A DNA stretch of 64,000 bases from Holothuria scabra. Lineage: Eukaryota; Echinodermata; Holothuroidea; Aspidochirotida; Holothuriidae. Below, one piece after another: positions 23,586-37,200 of this stretch (positions are counted from its first letter, which is position 1; each line of letters opens with the position of its first letter). The notes under the pieces are model-generated. The model did not search any database and was not told where the DNA came from. It saw only the letters and a list, made by a program, of their open reading frames with translations. The stretch lies in NCBI GenBank assembly GCA_037179385.1, contig CM074180.1, positions 32,345,455 through 32,409,454 on the forward strand. The letters run 5' to 3'. The position numbers and the translations under genes are program-made.

Positions 23586-24941
23586 TTAATACCTCTTGTT
23601 GAAAATGCAAGCTGAAAAAAGGATCCGTTGAAATTCTCCAAGCCCAACACTTGATAGATATGTTTGCAGACAAATTGCAGAAACATTTTTTGAGGAACTA
23701 ATTTGTGTTCATGAAAAGACGTAATGTTACTATGATACGTCACTTAAAGGGAAAATGCAGTCAACCCAAGTTAAATTAGTCATTCAAAAGACTATATCCC
23801 GTAAAAAGCAAATTTTAATGACTTAATTCCCTTAAAAGTCCCCACCTACAACCCCCTTTATGTGCATGGAAAATGTAAGAACGTGTCAAAGATTTTAAGG
23901 TTCAATTCCATCGTTCTTTCGGGCAAACCTTGAGCCAATTCATGGCCACGAGAGCAAACACAGTCAATAGTATGCATACATTGTTGCATGCAGAAGCTTC
24001 ACTTAAATATACGCATACTGTGCTGGCTCGTACAATCATGTAAAAATAATTTTACTTGCTTCAAACACGTCGCATTTAAGGAAACTTGCGTGGGGGGGGG
24101 GGGGGGGGGGTGTAACATTGTAGTTAAATTTTTTTCTCTTCATTGGAATATTGTTATAAGCCTTATGCTGTGCAAACTCTAATGGCATTGTTCAGATGGA
24201 TGAATTACCAATAAAATATATGAATTTGATTTTATGCTCCATTTGACACAGACACAACTGGGGTTAACGATAACATAACTTTTAGAAGAAAAATGAAACA
24301 TTTAGAAACGTCTTACTTTGAACTTTTCCTTATTGTTACAAAAAGATTAAAGAAATATATGTATACAGCACCCGTCTGCCCTCCTTGGAATAAAGGAATA
24401 GATTAGATGAATGAAAAGATATAATACTCAAGGGCAGATTACTTTTTCAAACAAAAGATGCAACAACACTAGAGCACTACCCGCTCTTTGACCGGTGTGC
24501 GCCCTATTCTTTTTCAATGTCCTTTTGTCAAAGGGCGTAATCGATGATGGTTTTATATGCTCGACTGAGGTCGATAATTTTCACCATGCATTGGCAGGCT
24601 AGTTGCTACAGTAATCCCAAACATTGAACAAATGATCGGTTTAACTACCTCCTACAAGAGGCTGATCAAACGCTAAACCTGCTGCGCGTGTCAGTGAACG
24701 AGTATGTACTAAATCAAAATAAACCATTAAAAGCGGAGTGTTTACGCCATGGATATCATTATGCAATTTTAAAACACATCTCGTTGATGTTATCCAGAAT
24801 TTGAAAACGAAACATATTCTTCAGGTGACAAAAAAGGAAGTTTCTCTTGCACAGTTTGTGAGGATTTTAGGATCACATAGGAGGATTCAAATGACCCGGA
24901 TGGTCATTTCCATTTTTCTCTGAGCTCTCCTCCATAGCAGT

Positions 24942-25214
24942 ATGATTTCTAGTCCACAAAGAGTGCCGTCTCGAACCCCTTCCGACAATGGCCCTTCTAG
25001 AATGGGGTGGGGTTCACTTATGGCAACGGCCTCTAATAGACGAGATAGGAGACCAGATAGCGACGGTGATAGTTACGACTCGGATGATTCTGATTCTTTC
25101 AACCAGGAATCTAAAGTTTTGATGGCGAAGCAAGATGGCAAGGATGGAATCGGAGTAAAACTGGAAGACGAGATGAACAATGACCACTTGCAGAAACTTC
25201 AAGAAATATTCGAG
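24942..25214 (+). CDS. WDR49: Exon 1 as modelled: Ser/Asp-rich N-terminus and EF1 entering helix
   Basis: Residues 1-91. The exon starts at the in-frame ATG after acceptor-like AGs at 24937 and 24940, and ends at a strong donor (GAG|GTAAGA). The first 60 residues are disordered-looking, with Asp/Ser pairs. The last residues (LQKLQEIFE) form the entering helix of the first EF-hand, whose loop is in the next exon. The true upstream limit is uncertain. Confidence 0.85.
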
Positions 25215-28200
25215 GTAAGATTTTAATTTTACTTAGGTCACGTTAACACATTTGCGAAAGCTCAGATAAACGGCTGAATATTTAATCAACAGTGTGGGGG
25301 TTAGAAGGACAACCCCAGTTTGGTACTGGGGATGCATCGGTACTGTCGTGCACTGACTGAACATAGCATCATTAAACTGAAACCCACAATGATCATTGAA
25401 CAAGCACAGAGCTCCGTCATGGGACAATGAAACAAAATGAAGCTTTTCAAGCAAATCACTTTAATATTTCTAGGTTTCACAAGAACCAAAGGATTACAAA
25501 GACAATATCATGATATATATCTTTTTAAAGGCTGTGCTTCTCACCCCAAACCACAATATTTGTAGCGGTTCACGGAAATTCTCAATTGGCACAAATCTTT
25601 GATTGACAGCAAGGATAAAAAACTGGCAGATAACCGAACCTCATATTACACAGAATGCACCGTAAAGAAACAGTTTGGGGTCACAGTCTTGTATATTCAC
25701 CCTGAAGCAACAAACTGAGATTGTGTCTGGATGAAAACGAATTTTTAAACAGTTGTGGGTGGAGGTGGGCTCAAGTAAGTACTGTAGTTAAGGTGAATTG
25801 GGACTGTTTGGGTTGACTCGGAGAGGATTAGGCCTTCGCAGGAACAAAGTTATTATACGATGGGCAAGCTTAGTAGGCTATACATCCTATAGGCGTAGGA
25901 AGCGGGGGGCTGCGAAGAAGACAGCCCCCAGTGAAAAACGAGGGGCGGAAACATGATTCCTCCCCCCCCCCACTTCCCGGGTCAGAAAACTCCTTTTTCA
26001 TTTATGTGATATTCTCAACTCTTCTTTCTCATGAAATTCCGGGTTCTCTTCAATACAAGCGCCAATTTGGAATTCATTGTTTGAGAAAAGCGAAATTTTC
26101 CCCGCGCTTCGCGCGCTTCAACGTGCAATTCCTAATGCATAAGTGTTGTCTCATGAATCAGTTCGATAAACCTTTTTTAAGCTCTGGAATTGAAAAAAAT
26201 CAAAATTTGCTACTTGAGACACCAGACTCTTCAAGTGACACCTTCAACTTCAGTGCTATTTTTATAAATTTTCTTTCATAAAATTCCAAATTTTCTCCAA
26301 TATTAGCTCTTGAATTTGAAATAGTTTGTCAAAAATAAACAACAAAGTTTCGGAAACTTTTAAAATTTTATTGAAGAGCTTCAGTTCGTATAGACCTTCA
26401 AGATAACATTATGTAGCAAGAACGATCTTCAGTCCATCACTGTGCAATCATTCTCAGGTTTGCCAATATAGGAAGTGCAGATTCTTCGATCAGTAATCCC
26501 CAACTTTTCAAATTTCCCTATACAAGAAACCCACAATCCCAAAAGTCTGCATTACTTGCTCCATAGTCACAAGTATCTGTTTTAAAAAAGTAAAAATTTC
26601 GGCGCGCTTCGGCGCGCCGCAAATTACTTCCCTAATACGTGGTATTTACACTTCAAAGTAAACTTTGGTGAAAATTTAAGTGCTTGCTGTTTCCACTGAA
26701 GAAGTCTTTTTACCTCCCTGCTGCTTAGCTACTACTTACAAGCCTGAGAAATGTCTTTTTGGACTGTTTGAGGGGTCCGATTTTTCAATATTTCCTCTAC
26801 GCTCTGCGCCAACTGACGGTGGCGGTCCGCTTAAATAGTCTTTCGGGCAAGTCTTCAGGCAGGGAATCATTTACCTACCGTAGTGCTCTCATATATACCT
26901 TTCATCAGTTACCTTTCAACCCTGTCAGTTGAATAGTCTGTGAGTAGATGGATTCTTTAGTAACTTGAAGAATTAAAATGTTGTCAATATTCCTGAGTTT
27001 GCAAAGGGCATGTACAGTATATACTGGAACTGTTGTCTTCTGTAGCATAGTTGGAAAAAAGAAGAATTCTACCTTCTTTATTGCTCAATTTCATTTGAAA
27101 AAACGATTTATAGCATACAATTTTTTCATTTAAAAAAATCGTTCTTCTTGGTAGAAAAAACGTAAAATTTAGCATTAAAAATGTAACTTTTGATCAATGT
27201 GGTAGGGTGAGGTTCATAGTCCAAAAATTTCTCCGCTCCCCCCCCCCTCCCCCACTTTCAAATTGCTTCCTACGCCACTGATACATCCTGCAGATTGGAT
27301 GACTATCGTTTGGTTGTTGTTGTTTTTTCTGTGACGGTTGTTAATAACTTTTTGTCAATCCTTACTTAAGTTTTACCCTATGATAGGAAAATATTTTGGG
27401 ATAACTAGAGTTTTGGTGAAATTTTCATAAGTACAGAAAGAGCGATATGTCCAAGTGCTAAATTGTTGCATGACGTAAGAAAACTGTTAAGTTGAAGATG
27501 GCTTTCAAATACGGGTATGACTCGTTTCACTTCACGGTAGCAAAGAAAGGTGGGCCTTTCCTTTCAAAAAAGTCAACCACATAAAATCTGTGATACAGGT
27601 TTGTACGTACAACACGTAGCAATTGATTTTCTAGGGATGAATTACGGCCTTGTGTTAACGAATGTGTAAACTTAAGAATCATTCAAAAAGAAAGCAAGCA
27701 ATGAGTTGGCCAGAATGTAAATTTGCTAAAGTTACTAAGCCATGACCAAGTTAACCATGTGACGGCGAAGCATTCCACGCTAATTGTTTTTTTCTTCTAT
27801 AAGATACACAGCTACTACTTCCCAATGTACTTTGAAATGACCCCACTCCTCCCCCCCCCCCCCCCCAAAAAAAAAAAAAATAAAAATATATACTTTGTAC
27901 CCTTTGGATAGTTGACGAAATGAAGAAAAATTTGCTAATGTGTTTAACACCAGTATCGAAAAGGCCTCAAATTTTCTCTTATATATGGGATGATTATATG
28001 GTTGAGATCCAACGTGCAACTGGCCGTAAAATAATCCATTTAACTACCAGGATCCACCATAATAAACAGCAACAAGAAAAACCAAAAGCAGCATTTATGA
28101 AAATAATTTTTATAAGAAACATATGATTTGTTATTTCACGAATGTAAAATACCAACGTTTGTTGGATGAAAAGTTGAAATATACTCTTCGCTTGTTTATT

Positions 28201-31200
28201 TATCTGTATGGTACGGTATATTTGATTGTTTTTAAGGTTGTCTCCATACCTTGTTTTATTCTATTCAATCAAACAGGAAGCCGACGAAGATGGTGGTGGC
28301 GGTCTTGACATGGATGAGTTTCGAGGGGCCATGCGTAAGATTATGGGTGAAGGAATGGTACAGTTATAATTTTTTATTCTTATACTATATTGTGCTATTT
28401 TTAGCGGAATTACTACGTTAATATTATCAAGCTGATTTGATTCAAAATGAAAATATATCACAAACAGTACTGGACATTTGTACTTCATTGATAAAAAAAT
28501 TGAATTGTTATTGTTGTTGTTTTTTTTTTTTTTCTTTTGCTTTCATTGGTTTAAAGTAACGGACCTATGATTTGTGGAGCGTATATGTTATTAAGAATTT
28601 TGCTTTTTATTTAAATTAATTTCAGTGGTGTTTCTTTTAATGCACTTTTTGATTAAAATTAAAATAATGTATATATGTCCAGTATGAATAAGGTTCCTCT
28701 TATGTCCGCGTATCAAAATACTTTCAGTGTTTGTCCTCTATATGTTTAGCATCTTTTCATGATTATAATGAATGGCCATCTCTAAGACGAAACTCTTTAC
28801 CATAGATCAGATCTGGTGCAATATTTAGCATCATTTTAAGTCACTGCATTGCTCATTAAGAAAAAAAAATCCACTTTTAGAATTTGATTGAGGAGGCATC
28901 CCCCCCACCGACTACACCAGTGCAATATACTTCATGATGAAACGAATGAGAATATTTCCGGAACGCAAGCCTCACTTTTTTCGTAAGAGTGCAAGGTTAC
29001 GGTATAACAGCTCCGATTGTTCATCAAGCTACCAATTTCATGTTTGCCTAATGAAAAACGAACTTCTTCGCATTTTCTTCCACTTTGTCTCGTGTTTTAT
29101 TAAATGCAGGACGACGTAAGTAATATTATTACAGTCCACTCTATCTACTCACAATCTCTAAAAACAAATTATCTGGCCTAATTACATTTTTTAATAAAGC
29201 TGTCGTTTTCAATAATGTCCTCATTACATTAACGGCTTAAATTTACTTCATCTCTAAGTGTCATTAGTGAAAACGAGACGTCTGATCTATAACCTATTGA
29301 CACACTTCCATTTAATTGTCTTTCTTCCTCATGCAGAACAACTGTTTTACAGACACGTAGACTACTATTTACCACGAATATTAACTTAATCATTTTCTTT
29401 ATTTTTGCACCATTCATGAGCACAATTTCCAAAGCCACTCATTTAGTTCAATTCATACTCAATACCGACGACTTTAAAACAGACGCCCTCTATTTTTCAA
29501 ATAAAGATACATCGTATTAAACGGCATAAGTCCGATTTTATGTATTAACTGTTTTATTTTAAACAATATCCTGCATCGCCGACTGAAGTTTGCAGAGACA
29601 AAAAGGGAAAGGAGAAAAATTGAGTAAAAAAATTTTTAACGGTTTGCGTACATGTGTTCGGGCAAGATTACATCCATGAGTGAAACAACTTTTCATGGTG
29701 ACGTCGTGTTGCTCTGTGTAGGCCTATCGGTCGTGCATGTAGCATTTAAAGAAAAATTAAAAATGTAGAAAAACAAAAGAATAAATAGAAAGTGTTGTCA
29801 ACCCATTGACAGCGCTTTTTATGCATTCTTTTTGTATTTTTTCTTCTGTAATTGTACAAAAGTTTTGTAATATTACAGAATGATTTTTAGAGTGTTGTTG
29901 GTCTTCACCTTTCCATATACGTTAAACCCCAACCGAGCTTGAAGTATGTCATTCTTATAATTAACACATTTTCACAAATTGGCACTCTCTGAAAATTTTT
30001 CGCCCCTGTGATGTATAGATATGTAACTTTGGGGTCAAACTATTTCACTTTTTTGTATTTAATTAATGTTTCAACTTCTCACACCGGTACAATTTTCAAA
30101 CCTTTTTTACACTGTTACCTTGTCTGTTTAGCAGAACCGTCCCTTTGCAGTTTGTGTTATCACTTCATAACATTTACTAACTGATAGTTGCCAAGTCGGT
30201 CAAGATGAAGGACACACAGTAAAGAATATCAGCAGATTTCTCAGTTGTTCTTGGTTTATTGGAATTCATAATTCTACATTCTACAAGTTGCTATCTACAG
30301 ACACCACTTCAGGCCTATAAGGTGTGCTTCTGTGTGGCTCCTGTCTAAACTCTCTCAGATTGAGCTAAAATTCAAATTTATGTATGGTATAATTCTTTAA
30401 GTAAAGTCAATAGTTTGATATACGTCCCTTATTCCTATGTATTGGTCTCACGAGGTACATGGACCTCATGAGGAATGTGTCTGGCGTTGTACACACATAA
30501 CAAGGGAAAAACAAAATATGCCTACAGTACATGTACAAGATGAGTCATGAGTGGTAACTAATAAATGTCTTTCTTGGGAATCTGCAGCTCTGTAAAAGTC
30601 ATTTCCTTCACACTATAATCAGTCAGAATTCTTACGAGAGCGACTTTTGGATTTGGCCCATCGGTTCTCCATCAATCAGTTGAACCGATAAAAGCAGAAT
30701 TTAAGGAACACACATTGTGAAAAAGGGCATAGCAAAGTATGTTAAAAAGATTTGTCCAAGAACCATGTGAGCCTCTTTACCGTTTTCTATAATGAAAGAG
30801 AAAAAACAGGAGCTCAATCATTTCCATTTGAATTAAGCTTTGCATAATGGATAAAGCTGGTTATGTTTCACTACATTCTGAAAACCTAACGTCGACAGAG
30901 ATTTTTTTTTTCCATTCCGAATATGTTGCAGTGTAGTTCACATAGCCTATACTCTCGATTTCTTTGGCACTCCATTCGCCCACATATGTAAATTAAATGT
31001 TTACATGCCCATATGATTTATTTTGAAGTCCCTTCGCTTTTTTATGGTTCGAAAATAAGTGTTTAGGTGTTTTTCTGTTTAGGTAGATGACAGAGAGCTG
31101 GCTATTGTTTTCATGAAAGTTGATGCTAACTGTGATGGAACTGTTGATTGGGTAAGTTGGACCCTGAATACTCGTCAAAAGCGAGTAATTTGCGATTTTT

Positions 31201-34200
31201 ACAGTAGTTTTAACCTAAGAAACGTGGATTTGTTTGATAAATATACAAATACATATAGTTACGGTATATATGCACGTATTTAGGAAGAAAATGTCGTTTT
31301 TCTTTTCAGATGTTACTTTATTATTTAGGAGAATCATTTTATAAAAACGATTATTACAACGTTGTTTTTCTTCCAGGACGAATATCTCTCCTACATGTTG
31401 CTGGAATATCAAGAACGTGATCACATGAGTAATCTATTTAAAGAGGTAAATTATTACACCCGTTTAATGCTACAGAAGTAAATACACTATATTAGCAGAT
31501 TAGTCCGAATAGCCGACTGGATGACCGACATGATCTATAAAAAAAAAAAAAAAATAGGCATTGAATTAAGACAAAAGAACGCCTACCAATCTTGGGTGAC
31601 TAAACTGACAATTATACTAATTCTGAGTATAGTGCAAACGTTTTCTCTAGAATTTTTGTTTGATGTTACCGGGGATTACAATATATGCACTCATCTTAAT
31701 CAATTGAAACATGAAATTCATCACTCGGTCTAAAAATGAGATTTACGTCTATGAAAGTCGATGTTCAAAAGATATTGTAACAATAAAACATTGCTTACAT
31801 TTTAATTTGCTCTTCCACTGAAAAAGTAATATAGCTTAACGATAATTATGTGCACCTCTGGGACTGATTGCACAACTGTTGTTCCTATACACTAGAAAGA
31901 TTTTAAGACACCGTATCCAATGTGCAAAGAAAAATTCAAAAAGTTTGAGAACTTGAGAAAACTCAGTTGCGAAAAAATTCTCCTTAGATTTCGGTACCTA
32001 ATCCAAGTTTCTAGATTAACTGCACTTAGAAAGGTCCAGATAACAAGAATGCCCTGAAATGTCGAAATTAGAAACTGTCATTCGAAAAACAGATTTTTCT
32101 CCACCATGGTTTCAATGGCTTGATATTAAACTATTCTAATGTTTCTCATTTTCTATTCTTATCTGGACGTAAACAGAGGGTAAGAATTTTATTCAGTATT
32201 ATTTTGATGTGCATCTCATTACCTGCTGTTAACTAATATTATAACAGAACACAATATGCACACAAAGATCATAATTTATTCGTCTCTGCATTTTACTTAT
32301 GAAAGCATCCTGATAGTTTCTCTGTCATTTATATACTCATCCCGACCTAACTTTCACGAATTTTTGAAGGTGACCAAGCTTTAGGCGGTATCATAGTGAG
32401 TGTTGTGCCTGGTGGCTAAAAAGTAAAATTGTGACCATAGGGTTTTGAAAGATGTATGTCGAATTTGGAGGTTGAAGAAATAAGTGAAATGCGTTGAGAA
32501 GAATACCTTGTCTGTTTGGGACAAAAAATAAATAGTTGAGGCAATTTAGCTGGTTAGTAAGGATATGTCCAATGCTTGTTAAGTAATTCAGTGGGGGAAG
32601 ATGAGATAAAGGAGTTCCTTGTAGGGACAATGTTACTGCAGGCGCTTTCGCCCCAACCCCTTGGAGTTCTCAAACTGAAGAGAAAGTTTTTTGTTCGTGT
32701 GTTAAACTTACCTTTAATGAATGCAGTGTGGCAAGAGTTGTAACATCGTTGTTCACTTTTATGAATTTCTTATTACTGCACACGTGAGCTTTACCTAATT
32801 CTTCTATTTCCCTTTGCTGTTGAAAACACGTCATCAAGTATCGCCCAAAAGAAATAGTTGGATACTGGGCCGTGAAACTATCACTATAACTAACTATCTA
32901 AGGAAATAGTTGATGTGTGTACACTGACTTTCTCGCTGCTCAGCAATGATACTCGTCTTTTCTGATGGTGGGAGTACATGAAATGAAAAAATGCTTAAAT
33001 TTTGCACGATTTCTTTTTCTTTTCTTCTACTTCTTTTCAAAGTACCTGTGAGGAACGACACGTAATTGTTACACTTCGCGTTCAACACAATATTGTCCCT
33101 CTGCACTAAGAAATGTCACTGCTCAACGCCCGCACTCCACCTATTTTATTCAAATTTAATTATTTTGATGGATTTTCATATTTCCCATTACTTTTTTTTT
33201 TTTTTTTTTTTTTGCAATAACGTTTTGTAGTTTTGCTATATCCCACGTTTCTCATTTCCCCCTTTTATGGGTGCATTCACTCTCAAATACGACTGATTAT
33301 AACTTTAATGTTTAATGCACTTTTAATTTTGTTTGTTTATGTTCCTTGGGTAAAACGCATAGATTTTAAATTTGATTGCGGTGTATGGTAACTGAACCTC
33401 AAGACTTTTAAGGTGATACAAGTTGAAGTAGAAATAATATCATTACAATTCTAATATATTTTCGGCATTATAATTGTTATGTCACAAGCAGAATTACATA
33501 GTTTTGGATCTGCTGTATGTCAGTGAGATAAGATCTCCTTGTATGGTCGACAGGTTGGCAGAGGAAGTAAGGTAAGGACATGAAAAGCAACAATCAGATG
33601 TGATGAGTTTTTGGTGTTTTAGAATAATGCATACGACGCTCTTAATTTTTATCCATTGCTCCTTTCAGATACCGTTTCCAAAACCACTTCGAGAGATTTC
33701 CAGGTTAGTATTTCCCTCGACGACGTATGGAACAAACTTACTTAGTGCAAGTGCAAAGTGGTTGATGAAGTTAACACATTTTTTATGTTTAGGAACATAA
33801 TAGAGCCACCGTTTGGGGCTGCGTTCCAAAATGACCAACTGGTAAAGCAAGAAACTTTCAAGCCATACTTTCTCATTGTTTACAAGTAACCTATACGAAA
33901 ATCAACTCAGCCTTACATCTAACTGTTACCCGGCTACATCGCTAGTCTCGACCAAGCTTTACAGAACCCGGTACGGTATACAACACTGTGAACAAAAAGT
34001 GGTCAAGTGGTGTCTGAATTGACTAAGCACATTAGTCACTCATATTAGAATAATTTGTGATGATATCTGACTAATTTCGTAGTAATGGACGACAGAATAT
34101 CAATCAAAACTCAGTCAAGGCGGTATAATGTGTATCAGAAACTAACTAAACTAGGTCAAATTTAGACAAATATTAGTCAATATTGTTGACTAACGTGATA

Positions 34201-37200
34201 AGACAGTTCCGGCACTGTTTGACTAATTTGTGTTTACACTGAAGCTTTTGTTTCACGCTTAGAGCAAAATATATGGAGACTACTCCCACTTTAATCTAAC
34301 ATCTGCATCGACGGCTTTCAATCCTTGTGGTCTTTATAGGTTACAGTATAGAAGAATCTGATAAGTTTAGTGACTGTAGGCAGCCATTAGTGGGGTCCAT
34401 CAGCCTTAAATAGTCTTCATTTACTGTCTTCCTGAAATTTAAACCCTAATTTTCAGTGAAATTGAAGGAATCATTATACAATTTAGTGTAAAACCATCCA
34501 TAATACAGGAAAGCGAGGAAACTGAAAGGCGACGGACCCCAGTTACGGCCGACTTAAATCAGAGCATCACTTGCTGTCCGGATTTGTCTGTAGTCGAAAA
34601 GGAGAAAGAGCAGTATGCAGACACGTCGAACTCCTTCTCAAGATTAAGACATACGGAGAGCGATGAGCGTTGACGCAGCTGCATTGCCGTAGCCAGAGAG
34701 GTGGTCCATGAGGACAATGAACTCCCTTATACTAAATTCTGAAAATAATTTTGCTTTATGGAACGAAATAAAATTGACTCAAAATGTTGTTTAATCATGC
34801 ACCAGATTGTATAGCAGGGTACATAAATACTCAACAATACCTCCTTTCCTTAGCCCCCTCCATCGAACCTTAATCAGTCCCTGCTTTTGGCCTCCCAAAA
34901 TTAAACTTCTTGTCTACATTAGTGTGAAAGGGCCAAAGTTACCGCCGACTTAAATCAGAGCATCACTTGCTGTCCGGATTTGTCTATAGTCGAAAAGGAG
35001 AAAGAGCAGTATGCAGATACGTCGAACTCCTTCTCAAGATTAAGACATACGGAGAGCGATGAGCGTTGACGCAGCTGCATTGCCGTAGCCAGAGAGGTGG
35101 TAGAGTTGAGTGCATTTTGTTAGCGGAAAAATGAGATTCATCTGAACTTCCACAAGACCGCGATGAAATACCATGATTTCAAAGTGGGGACGGGGAGAGC
35201 AAGAGAGTACGGGTAATAAAGTTTGAAGGCAAAGTGCCATGCTTGCACATTGTTCCTTTTGGCATGCGGATCTTTGTATGTGAGCTCACTGCATGTAGCA
35301 AAGAAAGGTACAAAGGTCATGACTGGGGAAAACGGTTCCCACTTTCCCTAACTTGGTGGCGTCACGAAAGTAAACATTTTTCTTACTTCTTTTTGGTTCC
35401 ATTTACATACTAGTTGCTTCAAATGTGAATTAAAAAAAAACAGTATTCAACAGGAAATTACTACCATTTGTTGAATTTAAAAAAAAAAGTTCGTAGGTAT
35501 ATGACCCTATATGTACTCTAGTTGCACTTGTGAAAATAGTACAAAATGGATTTTCCCCATGGCGCACATTGTCTTTGTTTCTCGTCTTAACTTTTAAAAA
35601 GCAATCATCGTTTTGCGTCATAATCTTGTCAAAATAAGTGAAAAAGCAAGTAGAGTGGTAAATGTTCAAATTAAGCCTATAAAATAAAAATGTACCGGGT
35701 TTCCTAAATTACAAACGGATGTCTCGCGGGAGAATTAAACATGAAGCTTAATAGTATGATTTGTTTTTATCGCTTCTTCTATAACTTGTAACAGCTCATG
35801 TGCAATCGATGTCCAATGAGTCATATTTGAAAATCGGGTAATAAAATCATAATGATTTTGTAATAATTCAATCTCTTAAATTCGTTTCATGAATGTGCAA
35901 TTTACAATTAAAATCTTGCCCTACGGTTCTCTTAGCCTACATAACCTTGTTCATCGCACAATAAAACAAGATAAGAAATATTATGCTGCATTTCGGCAAA
36001 TTTAGATATGAGTTGGGTCATCACTTATCACAATACGATATTGGTTTCTGGTTGTGGTGTATTTACAAAATCGTTCAGGTTCAAGATAATCCCTGCGGTA
36101 CCACTATATAAGTCGCCAAATTTTAATCAACTCGCCTGTTAATTTCTACTTTCTTTCCAGTAATCACAGGGACACTCTGACAAAGGTTGGGTTCTTCCAA
36201 ACGGTTAATTTGAGGCACAGCTCTCTGAGTGATGATGGCGAACACGGAGGCCGGTATATTTCTGTCAGTAAAGAGGGCGTTATCAACATTTGGTCAATAG
36301 AGATGAACTTGATTCGGTCAATCACGGTAAATACTACGATATACTCTAAAAGCATCCTGGTGAAATTTAACCAGGATCGTTGTCAGTCACCAACTTTCCA
36401 TACATTTCCTGGTTACAATGACTAGGGAATCGTGGTTATTTTTAACCAGGATTTTATGAAAGTCATTGTTTTTATACACTTCCTGGTTAAAAGGACAAGG
36501 ATTTCCTGGTCATTTTAACCAATACATGGAAAATTGATGACAACGATCCTGATTACAATTTGATCATCGGTGTTTTACAGTCTCATTATTTTCTATAGCG
36601 GGTTCAAAATTAGGCACGAAATGCAGTACTTTTCTTGGCCGAGGAAGATGCAAACTTTTCGAACAATCATTTTTATCTGAGTGAAAATAAATAGATATGT
36701 AACATAATGAATTAACCCTTCGCCCTTTGTATTATCAGCCTTTCAAGTGTAGCAGTCTCAAATCCTCTCCCTAAATGTTTCATTTTCGAATTTCCAGTTT
36801 ATTTGCATTTCTTAAACTCATTTGCAATTATGAGTTTTGAAGAATAGGTACATGTAAGAAACGCTGATATCATTCCGGAGAAGCGAAATTGTCGCCCAAC
36901 GATGTGCTTTCCCGATAAAGTTCAATGTCCCATCTCGCTCTTTAGCGACATTAATAAATTGTAATATGCTACTGTTTAAAGCATGGACGTGTAAATTTAT
37001 TCATAATTGAAATTCTTTTAATATACATTATGAGCCTTTAAATATTGCACCCTATGGTGGTTTATGTTGTTAAGGAGATCTAGTTTCGTACTTTAATCGT
37101 TCGTTTATAATGGCCAATGTAAACATACTAATTCAGCGTCTCTGGTTTTTTATAATTAATTGTAGCTCGAGCAGCCCCGAGAGAAGACAAAGCCGATGTG

